A DNA stretch of 64,000 bases from Idiomarina sp. MD25a (GTDB taxonomy: Bacteria > Pseudomonadota > Gammaproteobacteria > Enterobacterales > Alteromonadaceae). Position 1 is the stretch's first letter. Each line of letters begins with the position of its first letter. Positions 1 to 7,890 of this stretch are shown here, piece by piece. The notes under the pieces were generated by a model. It ran no database searches. It was not told where the DNA came from and worked only from the letters and a program-made list of their open reading frames with translations. Both the position numbers and the translations under genes were made by a program. The DNA lies in NCBI RefSeq assembly GCF_001870515.1, contig NZ_MDGT01000003.1, forward strand, positions 636,151 through 700,150, in the 5' to 3' direction.

Positions 1-1
1 A

Positions 2-1639
2 GTCGGCTTGGGTTACCACATCCCGATGCTCATGGAGCGTGTTCAATTTGACTACATTTATTTAATTGAGCCGAGCTTTGAGAATTTCTACTGCAGTCTC
101 TATTGCACTGATTGGCATAGTATTATTGAACAAGTGGATGAACAGCGGGGCGTGTTGACCTTTCAACTCGGTGCGTCCTATCAGACTTTTATCGATGATT
201 TATACCGTGTGAGCCAAGATATTGGTGTGTTCTCGCTGACAAAGTGTTTTTGTTATCAGCATTACCCCTCAAAAGAAAACGCCACCCTATTACGTGAGTT
301 TTTCATGCGACTATTTGAATTGCATGGTGGCTACGGTTTCTACAATGATGCGACAACAGCATTGGCGCATACAGTACAAAATGCGAAGCAGGGCATGAAC
401 CTACTTAAGCATAAAACGGAGGATAGCAACCGATATCGCGACTATCCCGTTTATGTCGTTGGCAATGGTCCGTCGCTTGATGAAAGTATTGAGTTCATTA
501 AAGACACCCAAGAACACGCGCTTATTATCGCAGCGGGAACGGCGTTACAAACGCTGTTGAAACACGATATTGTGCCCGACTTTCATACGCTCGTTGAACG
601 GCCCAAAAGCACCTACGATGTGCTACTCAAATCATTACCCAAAGAGACTTACAGCAAGCTCAACTTGCTGACCATGAACCTGATTTACCCGGATGTGGTG
701 CCGCTGTATCAGTGGGTGGGTATGGCCGGTAAAGGTATTGATGCGAGCGGTGATTTGCTCAACTACGTGTTGCTCAATGAGGCTCAACAGGCACTGCGTT
801 ATTTACCGTTTTGTAACCCGTTGGTCGCCAACACCGCATTGTCTTATGCGGCACATATGGGCTTTAAAGAGATCTACATGTTTGGTGTTGATAATGGCTA
901 CTCGGCTGACGGTCGTCACCATTCAAAAGATTCTGCTTACTACCAGGGCGCGCTGAAAGATTGGAAACCACACGACGCACGGCACGAGTTAGCGGGTAAC
1001 CTGGGTGGTACGGTCATGTCATCGAACTTCTTGGCGATGTCGTGCCAGCAAATGGGGCGTTTGTTGGGCTTACCGAAATTTGCCGATATTCACTGCTATA
1101 ACGTCGGCGAGGGCGCTAAGGTCAACCATGCATTGCCACTTAAGCCTGAGCACGTGCTACCAGAACCACAACAGCATGATAAGTCGCAGGTGGTGGATTA
1201 CATCAAGGATGAGTTATTTAATCACTTCCAGTTTGAGCATTTCGAGCGTTATATGGCGTTCGATCGTTACGACGAAATCTGCGACCATTTGATTGCTATT
1301 AGTGAAGAGCCCATCACTAACCGCGCTGAGGCGCTGGATAACCTGCGCCGACAAGCGCGCTACTTATATAGTCATCGGCAAACGCGTTACTCACATCTGC
1401 ATTATGTGTTAGAGGGCGAGATGCTGTATTTTCAGTGCCCATTAGTGGTATTGCTTTACAACGCCAATGACGAAGCTCAGTGCTTAACTCACTTTAAAAA
1501 GGCGCTCGATGTTTGGCGTCGGTTTATAGTGGAAGCGCGGGAAGATCTCAAAACGGCGTGGCTGGAGAAGTGTACACGAGGCTATAAACCTAAGGTGCGT
1601 AAAAATTTCCGAGTTGATGAGCAACAACCCAGCACTTAG
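2..1639 (+). CDS. Maf-type flagellin glycosyltransferase (DUF115/MptE-like), 5' end outside window
   Basis: The frame is open to the left edge (Val-Gly-Leu-Gly-Tyr-His precedes any plausible start), so this is the C-terminal part of a longer protein. The TTG at 8 is not a real start. The N-terminal visible part has the GLGYHI and IEPSFENF signatures of motility accessory factors. The DUF115 core follows at about residues 150-200 (VVGNGPSL, then AAGTALQTLLKHDIVPDF), a Rossmann-like nucleotide-sugar fold. Family knowledge: Maf proteins in Campylobacter and Aeromonas transfer nonulosonic acids such as pseudaminic acid onto flagellin in the cytoplasm before export. The neighbouring Pse genes fit this role. 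It is convergent with the next operon, and its stop codon lies inside a hairpin. Confidence 0.9.
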   Translation, partial: VGLGYHIPMLMERVQFDYIYLIEPSFENFYCSLYCTDWHSIIEQVDEQRGVLTFQLGASYQTFIDDLYRVSQDIGVFSLTKCFCYQHYPSKENATLLREFFMRLFELHGGYGFYNDATTALAHTVQNAKQGMNLLKHKTEDSNRYRDYPVYVVGNGPSLDESIEFIKDTQEHALIIAAGTALQTLLKHDIVPDFHTLVERPKSTYDVLLKSLPKETYSKLNLLTMNLIYPDVVPLYQWVGMAGKGIDASGDLLNYVLLNEAQQALRYLPFCNPLVANTALSYAAHMGFKEIYMFGVDNGYSADGRHHSKDSAYYQGALKDWKPHDARHELAGNLGGTVMSSNFLAMSCQQMGRLLGLPKFADIHCYNVGEGAKVNHALPLKPEHVLPEPQQHDKSQVVDYIKDELFNHFQFEHFERYMAFDRYDEICDHLIAISEEPITNRAEALDNLRRQARYLYSHRQTRYSHLHYVLEGEMLYFQCPLVVLLYNANDEAQCLTHFKKALDVWRRFIVEAREDLKTAWLEKCTRGYKPKVRKNFRVDEQQPST

Positions 1640-1650
1640 CTGGGTTGTTG
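1622..1650. terminator. Perfect 12-bp hairpin between convergent genes
   Basis: CAACAACCCAGC and GCTGGGTTGTTG form a perfect 12-bp stem around a 5-base loop. The stop codon of the Maf gene is at 1637-1639, in the loop and the first base of the right arm. No long T-run follows on either strand, so it may act as a bidirectional hairpin terminator or simply block read-through between the two convergent genes. Confidence 0.6.
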
Positions 1651-1657
1651 TCTAAGT

Positions 1658-2869
1658 TTACAGTAAAAACAGACCGTGAATTTCGGACAGTTTAGAAGGC
1701 AATTGTAAAAACCGGGATACTTTGGTCTCTGGGTCAAAAATGACTACGCCGGTATCTATCGAAATATTTTTTGACACACCGACATTCTTAGAGAAGTTGC
1801 GGTTACGGCTTTGACCGACAAAGAACAAGTGACCATTAAAGGCAAGCCCGCGCGTAAAGGCAGCAAACTCGCCTATCACCGATGCGTTGTTTTGACGCAA
1901 ACCACCACGCAGAGAGTCGAGCACAGTGAGGCAGCCGTCGATAAACTGAATGTTGTGCGGCATCCATAAATCGCGGATAGGCGTTCCAATGCGCTCGCCC
2001 GTGACAATATCAAACTCAATGACTGCACCATCAAAGATATCGCGTTTCCAATTGCCAGTTTCGGAAAACATGGAGACATATAAGCTATCACCGACGATGC
2101 AACAGTCATTGGTATGATGAAAGGGCCCCTCATCGCGGCCTGCTTTTACGGATAATGGAATTTTGCGTTGTAGGGTTAAATCCCGGTCGTAAACCAAAAC
2201 CGCATCTAACAAGCTACAGGCAATAAAAAAGCACTGGCTAGCTGCGTGATACGCGATCCCGTGGCCACGACTTTTGGTCGGTAAGGGTTGGTTTCGAATA
2301 ACATTAAAGTCACGATCGAGCTGCAAAATGCCGCGTTCGTCGTCGACTGTGTAAAGATGATTATCAACTTCGATGATACAGTGGCAGCATCCCGATAGTA
2401 CTTTTTTATAGTGCCACTCAGTCCCCTTAACGTCGAGTTGGTAAAGACCACCGCCTGCTTCTGGATCGTCTGAGGGTTGTGCGCCTGAGCTGACTAACAG
2501 TTGGCATTGAATCGTTTCGAGCTCATCAATGATGCGCAAGTCATTCAAAACGGGGCTGACGATAAAATCCTTTTGTGCGGTTAACCCCATGTCACTGAGT
2601 TGCTCGGATACTTCCGCAAATGAGGTTGTACAAATAATCACGTAGCGATCAGTGTATTCCTTTTGAAATAACTCGGGGCTGATGATGGGGTGACCCTCCT
2701 GTTCGCCTCCCCACATATTAGCGCTGTTATCGCATATGACGATGTCACTATCGGGTAAACGACGTATCGTTTTGGTGCAGATATTGCCCGCCCCCCATAG
2801 GGCGATTGGACGCTGACCCGCATGGCGAGAGATATCGGCAAAACGACTGAATGGAATTGATGTCTTCAT
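1658..2869 (-). CDS. Unknown: Rossmann-like domain fused to a DUF4915-like beta-propeller
   Basis: About 403 aa. The start is the ATG at 2869, preceded by AAGGAG at a 5-base spacing and overlapping the upstream stop (ATGA), which is better than the longer frame beginning at 2899. Residues about 10-105 look like a nucleotide-binding Rossmann domain (IALWGAGNIC, then CDNSANMWGG and VIICTTS), as in sugar-modifying or C-methyltransferase C-terminal domains. Residues about 140-403 look like a beta-propeller (repeated HCIIEV, GHGIAY, MPHNIQF, VLDSLRGG strands) reminiscent of DUF4915/TIGR03032 proteins. It is the last gene of the acetamidino-sugar operon, which suggests a role in glycan modification or sensing. 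No catalytic function can be assigned; the propeller assignment rests on motif memory. Confidence 0.7.
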   Translation of the reverse strand: MKTSIPFSRFADISRHAGQRPIALWGAGNICTKTIRRLPDSDIVICDNSANMWGGEQEGHPIISPELFQKEYTDRYVIICTTSFAEVSEQLSDMGLTAQKDFIVSPVLNDLRIIDELETIQCQLLVSSGAQPSDDPEAGGGLYQLDVKGTEWHYKKVLSGCCHCIIEVDNHLYTVDDERGILQLDRDFNVIRNQPLPTKSRGHGIAYHAASQCFFIACSLLDAVLVYDRDLTLQRKIPLSVKAGRDEGPFHHTNDCCIVGDSLYVSMFSETGNWKRDIFDGAVIEFDIVTGERIGTPIRDLWMPHNIQFIDGCLTVLDSLRGGLRQNNASVIGEFAAFTRGLAFNGHLFFVGQSRNRNFSKNVGVSKNISIDTGVVIFDPETKVSRFLQLPSKLSEIHGLFLL

Positions 2870-4074
2870 GCAGGCTCCTTGCGTAAGTATTTTGCCCACT
2901 CTGATTCAGGTAAATACACCTTGCCGTAAGCTGAACTACCGCCCCAGAGGTTATATTTATGCCACTGTCCATCTTCTATCCACCAAACGCGCGGGTCTCT
3001 AAAGCCATCTGCAATGCGCCAGAATTCATCCTCGGTCATGTCGACATAGTCAAGCCAGTAATACAAGTCGGATGACACCACATGATCATATTTGCGTACC
3101 ATCTCGATACCTTCATCACGGGTCATATAGCCTGTGCGAATATCCTTTGATGCGTGGTCGGTGGCGCGCCCATAACCAAATTTGACGAATTTGAGTAGAT
3201 CATGGATACCATTTTCGTATCGGTCGTCGAGGTTCGACATCTTGCGATACGTGCGTTCAAACGGTTCTTCTTTCTCTTTCCAGCCGTACTGATCTTTTAC
3301 CAGTTGCGTATGCGCATTGGGATCCCATTTAAAGAAGTTGCCCACATAAATGCCGCGAACGCCGACCTCAAGAATTTCCTCATCCGATGGATACTTAGCC
3401 CAGTTAAGATCTTTACTGCTCAGCGGGTCTTGTTCATCGTCGAGAAAGTCATACCATTCATAACCACGCAGTGCGTTGTCATGGCGCATTTGTGCGCTGA
3501 ATTCGACAAAGTCGTCAGGATCGTACATGCCTGAAATATCCCATGCGGTCTCGCCCCAAATAATTAATGGGATCTTGTAACGCACAGCGACCTGAATAGG
3601 CACCGTGAAAATGCCGCAGTGGGCGTGCCAGTTCATATCACCCATCATTTTAAAGCCCAACCGGTTCATCTTTTTCAAAACCGATACGCTGGGGCCGACC
3701 ATCAAGTGATCGGCGTCGAATACGTGACGCATGCGGTCACGATTATAGTCGCCTTCGGGTAAGTAATTGTTGCCATGATAGGTGACGAGTAGGGGTTTTA
3801 AGCCATATTCCGTCGCCATTTTATGGATTTGATAGTAACTATCTTTGCCACCACTGACCGGTATCAAACAGTCATAGTCGCCTTCATTCTGACTTTTGAT
3901 ACTTTCGACCAAGCGTTCAAAGCGTTTTTTGCGACGCGCCCAGTGATCATCCGATAACTGTTCGAATTGTTCTGCAACACGGCACGCCGAACAGACATTA
4001 TCCTCATCTAATGTCATATTAACCGCGTGGGCGGGTGCTACACAGACTTTGCAGTAATTTGCCTCATTAACCAT
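2866..4074 (-). CDS. N-acetyl sugar amidotransferase (WbpG/PseA-like)
   Basis: 402 aa, typical length. It has N-terminal Cys pairs (YCKVC and CSAC, about residues 8-32) likely to bind zinc, and the PP-loop ATP-pyrophosphatase motif SGGKDS at about residue 74. The family activates the carbonyl of a sugar N-acetyl group with ATP and replaces the oxygen with ammonia, giving an acetamidino group. WbpG with HisH2/HisF2 does this in Pseudomonas O-antigen, and PseA acts on pseudaminic acid in Campylobacter. Here it is encoded directly downstream of hisF-like and hisH-like genes, which would supply ammonia. The Pse operon next door makes the Pse backbone the likely substrate (inference). Confidence 0.9.
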   Translation of the reverse strand: MVNEANYCKVCVAPAHAVNMTLDEDNVCSACRVAEQFEQLSDDHWARRKKRFERLVESIKSQNEGDYDCLIPVSGGKDSYYQIHKMATEYGLKPLLVTYHGNNYLPEGDYNRDRMRHVFDADHLMVGPSVSVLKKMNRLGFKMMGDMNWHAHCGIFTVPIQVAVRYKIPLIIWGETAWDISGMYDPDDFVEFSAQMRHDNALRGYEWYDFLDDEQDPLSSKDLNWAKYPSDEEILEVGVRGIYVGNFFKWDPNAHTQLVKDQYGWKEKEEPFERTYRKMSNLDDRYENGIHDLLKFVKFGYGRATDHASKDIRTGYMTRDEGIEMVRKYDHVVSSDLYYWLDYVDMTEDEFWRIADGFRDPRVWWIEDGQWHKYNLWGGSSAYGKVYLPESEWAKYLRKEPA

Positions 4075-4081
4075 GGTTCAC

Positions 4082-4897
4082 TCACTTAGTTATAAAAGGT
4101 TGTAACTCTGGCTTACGAACGGCGAAGCCACTTTCAAATAAATGTTTTTTTGCTAAATACACGCTTTGATCGCGGTAATGAAATAGGTTTGCGGCCGCCA
4201 CGGCAGATGCTTGGGTATCGCTTAATACATCTTCAAAATCAAACCACTCCCCTGCGCCACCGAGCGCAATCACAGGAATGCTGAGTGCTTGCGTCACCTC
4301 TGCGATAAGGTCAATGTTGTAACCTGTTTGCTGTCCGTCGGCATCAATGTCGTTTAACAGCACTTCACCGCAGCCGAGTTGTTCAGCACGTTTTGCCCAA
4401 TTGAGCGTGGTGCATTCAGTGCTCGTTTGACCGCCGTGGATAAATGCAATCGCCTGACCATCAACGCGCTTACTATCAATTGAAGCGACAATGCACTGTG
4501 AGCCAAATTCCTTGGCTGCTTCTTCGACGAGGTCAGGAGCCTCTGCCAGCAGTGTGTTGACTGAGACTTTATCAGCGCCCCATTGCAAACGTTTTTCAAT
4601 ATCTAATAATGTGCGAATTCCGCCACCCACGGTCATGGGCATGAAGGCTGATTGTGACATCTCGCGCACGATAGCCTCGATGGAAGTGGGGTTGCCATGC
4701 CGTAAATCGTCACGCTTAGCATCGTATTGGCCGTCTCGAGTAATATCGAGATAAATCAGTTCGTCTGCACCCCATTCGCTCATCCGACGCACCGCCCAGA
4801 TAGCATTACCGATATTTTGGTACTTACTGAATTTTTTACTTTGTACCAAGTAGCCGTTGCGTAACAATAAAACGGGAATGATACGTTTCTTAAGCAT
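4082..4897 (-). CDS. HisF2/AglZ-type ammonia-channel subunit for acetamidino modification
   Basis: 271 aa TIM barrel homologous to HisF. The start ATG at 4897 overlaps the end of the upstream hisH-like gene by 8 bases. Several HisF signatures remain (SIDSKRVDG, LLNDIDADG, ALGGAGEW), including the Asp of the second catalytic position. The first catalytic Asp of true HisF (in the N-terminal CLDV strand) is replaced: here the strand reads IPVLLLRNG. The loss of that acid argues against imidazole-glycerol-phosphate synthesis and for an ancillary role, passing ammonia from the HisH-like glutaminase to the sugar amidotransferase. The lack of other histidine biosynthesis genes nearby agrees. Confidence 0.88.
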   Translation of the reverse strand: MLKKRIIPVLLLRNGYLVQSKKFSKYQNIGNAIWAVRRMSEWGADELIYLDITRDGQYDAKRDDLRHGNPTSIEAIVREMSQSAFMPMTVGGGIRTLLDIEKRLQWGADKVSVNTLLAEAPDLVEEAAKEFGSQCIVASIDSKRVDGQAIAFIHGGQTSTECTTLNWAKRAEQLGCGEVLLNDIDADGQQTGYNIDLIAEVTQALSIPVIALGGAGEWFDFEDVLSDTQASAVAAANLFHYRDQSVYLAKKHLFESGFAVRKPELQPFITK

Positions 4898-5516
4898 CGG
4901 TACGGTACTCCAAAAAGCGACTCAATAAAGTGCGGCCAGCCGTTTGGCTTTTTTCTGGGTGAAACTGCACCGCAAATAAATTACCCCGTTCAACGGCGGC
5001 GACGAATTGTGAGCCATAGTCGCTGTGTGCGCTCGCATCAGCACTTTTAGCCAAAGCAAAGCTATGCACAAAGTAAAACTCTTTGGGCTCAGCAAAAGCC
5101 GGTGCAAACCACGAATCTTCGGCAAAGTGAACAGTATTCCAGCCGATATGAGGCAGGTGTAAACCGTGACTCTCGAGTCGCTCAACCGTCCCATTTAACC
5201 AACCGAGCCCGGCCGTTTTGCCACCTTCGGTTCCGGCATCGCAGAGCACTTGAAGGCCCACGCAAATACCCATCAGCGGCTTTTTGTCGATCTTGACTTG
5301 TTGCTCAATTAATTCGAGTGGCAGGCGCTCACGCATTTTCTGTAGCGAGCGGTCGAAAGCACCCACGCCGGGTAAGATTAAATGAGTCGCGGATTCGATA
5401 GCTTCAGGCGCGTTAGAAACCGTAACCTCATCGCATAATGTGCGACAAATATTAGCAACGGAGCCTACGTTACCTGAGCCATAATTCAATATACAAATTG
5501 AAGTCGGCTCACTCAA
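4890..5516 (-). CDS. HisH2-type glutamine amidotransferase subunit
   Basis: 208 aa class I glutaminase. The oxyanion loop PGVGAFD, the nucleophile Cys in GICVGLQ (about residue 85) and the His/Glu of VQFHPEKS (about residues 185-190) are all present, so it should be active. The start appears to be TTG at 5516: AGGGAG lies a suitable distance upstream and no better in-frame start exists. It hydrolyses glutamine and hands ammonia to the HisF-like partner. It is the first gene of a four-gene operon ending at 1658 and is divergent from pseB. Confidence 0.9.
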   Translation of the reverse strand: MSEPTSICILNYGSGNVGSVANICRTLCDEVTVSNAPEAIESATHLILPGVGAFDRSLQKMRERLPLELIEQQVKIDKKPLMGICVGLQVLCDAGTEGGKTAGLGWLNGTVERLESHGLHLPHIGWNTVHFAEDSWFAPAFAEPKEFYFVHSFALAKSADASAHSDYGSQFVAAVERGNLFAVQFHPEKSQTAGRTLLSRFLEYRTDA

Positions 5517-5535
5517 AGATTGCTCTCCCTGGTTG

Positions 5536-5549
5536 ACGTTAATTAACGT
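5536..5549. promoter_or_regulatory. Perfect 14-bp palindrome at the predicted start site (operator candidate)
   Basis: ACGTTAATTAACGT is a perfect inverted repeat covering the predicted transcription start and touching the -10 element of the minus-strand promoter. A related half, ACGTTAATT, recurs at 5582-5590 just beyond the -35. This layout is typical for a repressor site, but the regulator is unknown. Confidence 0.45.
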
Positions 5550-5577
5550 ATATAAGATATTTTAAGTATTCGTTCAA
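5549..5577 (-). promoter_or_regulatory. Sigma-70-type promoter for the acetamidino operon
   Basis: On the minus strand a TTGAAC -35 (5577-5572) and a TATATA -10 (5554-5549) are separated by exactly 17 bases. The predicted start is near 5542, leaving a leader of about 25 nt before the TTG start of the hisH-like gene. Basis: consensus match only. Confidence 0.6.
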
Positions 5578-5670
5578 AAGAACGTTAATTCAAAATAATA
5601 TTGATTCATAAGAATAAGTGCTCAAAGCTGTAAGCAAGGATAGTGCCAATAGAATGTCGGGTTTTTGACA

Positions 5671-5686
5671 TGGCGTGAGATTTGCA
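5671..5686 (+). promoter_or_regulatory. Sigma-54 (-24/-12) promoter of the pse operon
   Basis: TGGCGTG, four bases, then TTGCA: the invariant GG (5672-5673) and GC (5684-5685) are 10 bases apart, exactly as RpoN requires. The predicted start is near 5697 and pseB begins at 5735. In polar flagellates RpoN with FleQ/FlrA-type activators drives flagellar operons, so Pse synthesis is probably co-timed with flagellum assembly. I did not identify an activator site. Confidence 0.75.
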
Positions 5687-5734
5687 TGGGGACGGTATCG
5701 GTTCACTACCCAGCTTAAACACTAAGGGCGGAGC

Positions 5735-6733
5735 ATGTTTAATAATAAAACCATTTTGATTACCGGTGGCACTGGGTCCTTTGGTCATAAGTTTATTCCT
5801 ATGACATTGGAAAAGTATAACCCCAAGAAAATTATCGTTTTTTCTAGAGATGAAATGAAGCAATGGGAAATGGCTAAGTTGTTTCCCAATGACGATAGGT
5901 TGCGGTTTTTTATCGGTGACGTGCGTGACCGTGACCGTCTCTATCGCGCATTAGACGGTGTTGATTATGTTGTGCATGCTGCCGCCACCAAGATTGTGCC
6001 CACCGCCGAATACAATCCATTTGAGTGTATCAAGACTAATGTTAATGGTGCGATGAACCTCATTGATGCATGTATCGATAAAAAGGTTAAAGGATGTGTT
6101 GCGTTATCTACCGATAAAGCGAGTAGTCCGGTGAATTTGTATGGTGCTTCGAAGTTGGCATCGGACAAGTTGTTTGTTTCCGGTAACGCCTATGCCGGGG
6201 GACACGAAACGCATTTTTCTGTCGTGCGGTATGGGAATGTGATGGGTTCTCGCGGCTCGGTGATTCCTTTCTTCATGTCCATTCGCGATCAAGGCAAACT
6301 GCCTATTACCGACGAACGCATGACCCGTTTTATGATTTCGCTAGAGCAGGGCGTTGAGCTCGTGTGGCACGCATTTGAAGATATGATTGGTGGCGAGATT
6401 TACGTTAAGAAAATACCGTCAATGAAAGTCACTGATTTAGCACGGGTGGTTGCGCCAGAAGCTGAGCTCGAGATGGTGGGGGTGCGGCCTGGTGAAAAAC
6501 TACATGAACAAATGATAGGGTTTGAGGATGCGCCTTATACTTATGAGTATCCGGAACATTTCAAAATCCTACCGGCGATTAATGATTGGCACAAAGATCC
6601 TCGGCGTATCAAAGATGGTGTTAAAGTGGCTGAGAACTTTGTCTACTCGAGTGACAACAACGCCGAGTGGATGACCGACAGCGAGCTACAAGCATGGCTT
6701 GAGCAAAACGCGCAGAGTATAGGGCGCATTTAA
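5735..6733 (+). CDS. pseB: UDP-N-acetylglucosamine 4,6-dehydratase (inverting)
   Basis: 332 aa short-chain dehydrogenase-type enzyme, first step of pseudaminic acid synthesis. It shows the NAD(P) loop GGTGSFG (residues about 11-17), the family hallmark HAAATKIVPTAEYNP, the STDKA catalytic strand and YGASK. The ATG at 5735 follows GGCGGAG with good spacing. It removes water and inverts C5 of UDP-GlcNAc to give the 4-keto-6-deoxy L-arabino sugar. The stop overlaps the pseC start (TAATG). Confidence 0.97.
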   Translation: MFNNKTILITGGTGSFGHKFIPMTLEKYNPKKIIVFSRDEMKQWEMAKLFPNDDRLRFFIGDVRDRDRLYRALDGVDYVVHAAATKIVPTAEYNPFECIKTNVNGAMNLIDACIDKKVKGCVALSTDKASSPVNLYGASKLASDKLFVSGNAYAGGHETHFSVVRYGNVMGSRGSVIPFFMSIRDQGKLPITDERMTRFMISLEQGVELVWHAFEDMIGGEIYVKKIPSMKVTDLARVVAPEAELEMVGVRPGEKLHEQMIGFEDAPYTYEYPEHFKILPAINDWHKDPRRIKDGVKVAENFVYSSDNNAEWMTDSELQAWLEQNAQSIGRI

Positions 6734-7890
6734 TGATTCCATACGGACGACAGGATATTACCCAAGCGGATATCGACGCTGTAACCAAGGTGTTGCAGTC
6801 AGATTTTTTGACTCAGGGTCCCAAGGTTCCTGAGTTCGAAGCCGCACTTGCAGCGCAGGTTGGAGCGCAGTTTGGTGTTGCAGTCAACAGCGCCACCTCT
6901 GCACTTCATATTGCTTGTATGGCGTTGGATTTAGGCCCCGGTGATAGGCTGTGGACAACGCCGGTAACCTTTGTCGCTTCGGCAAACTGTGGCCGCTATT
7001 GCGGTGCTGAAGTCGACTTTGTCGACATCGATCCTAATACTTATAATCTCTCGGTTTCAGCCCTAGCTGCGAAGTTAGAGACTGCCGCGCAAACGCATAC
7101 GTTACCGAAAGTGCTCGTCGTCGTTCACTTATCAGGCCAGCCGTGTGAAATGCAGGCCATCCGTAACCTAACCGCAGAGTACGGCATAGCGATTATCGAA
7201 GATGCATCCCATGCTGTGGGCGGGCGTTATCAAGATGAGCCTATCGGCAATAGCCGATACAGTGACATCACGGTATTCAGTTTTCATCCCGTTAAAATTA
7301 TTACGTCTGCCGAGGGCGGTATGGCGCTCACAAATGATGAGCAACTGGCCGAGCGCATGCGTTTGGCGCGCAGTCATGGTATTACGCGTGATCCTGAACA
7401 GATGACTCAAACACCTGATGGCGACTGGTATTATCAACAATTAAGCTTGGGCTACAACTACCGGATGACTGAACTGCAAGCGGCCCTGGGGCTGAGCCAG
7501 CTACAACGCTTGCAAGCATTTGTTGCGGCTCGTCATCGTGTTGCAGCGCACTATAACGAGCAATTGGCGGATTTACCGATACGGCTGCCTTGGCAGCACC
7601 CCGATAGTTACTCGGGTTATCATCTGTATATTATTCGGTTAGAGACCGACAAGTTGACTAAAAGCCATGCCCAAGTGTTCAGTGAGCTCAGAGCAAAAGG
7701 CATCGGTGTTAACTTGCACTACATTCCGGTACATACTCAACCTTACTATCAACAACGAGGCTTTAAGCCTGACCAGTTCCCGCAAGCGATGGCTTACTAT
7801 CGGGAGGCGATTAGCATTCCGATGTTTGCTAGTTTAACTGAAAGCGAGCAGCAACAGGTTATTGCGACTTTGCGTGAGGTCTTAACATGA
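6733..7890 (+). CDS. pseC: UDP-4-amino-4,6-dideoxy-N-acetyl-L-altrosamine transaminase
   Basis: 385 aa PLP-dependent DegT/DnrJ/EryC1-family aminotransferase. The Schiff-base lysine is in HPVKIITSAEGG at about residue 188, with the acidic cofactor-binding segment IIEDASHAVG before it. It transfers an amino group from glutamate to C4 of the PseB product. It is translationally coupled at both ends: TAATG with pseB and ATGA with pseF. Confidence 0.96.
   Translation: MIPYGRQDITQADIDAVTKVLQSDFLTQGPKVPEFEAALAAQVGAQFGVAVNSATSALHIACMALDLGPGDRLWTTPVTFVASANCGRYCGAEVDFVDIDPNTYNLSVSALAAKLETAAQTHTLPKVLVVVHLSGQPCEMQAIRNLTAEYGIAIIEDASHAVGGRYQDEPIGNSRYSDITVFSFHPVKIITSAEGGMALTNDEQLAERMRLARSHGITRDPEQMTQTPDGDWYYQQLSLGYNYRMTELQAALGLSQLQRLQAFVAARHRVAAHYNEQLADLPIRLPWQHPDSYSGYHLYIIRLETDKLTKSHAQVFSELRAKGIGVNLHYIPVHTQPYYQQRGFKPDQFPQAMAYYREAISIPMFASLTESEQQQVIATLREVLT

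Noticed and set aside
8-1639. A complete gene starting at TTG 8
   Set aside because: The frame continues to the window edge and the conserved GLGYHI motif begins at once, so the start is outside.
4082-5516. Histidine biosynthesis genes hisH and hisF
   Set aside because: The HisF-like protein lacks the first catalytic Asp, and the pair is in an operon with a sugar amidotransferase, with no other his genes.
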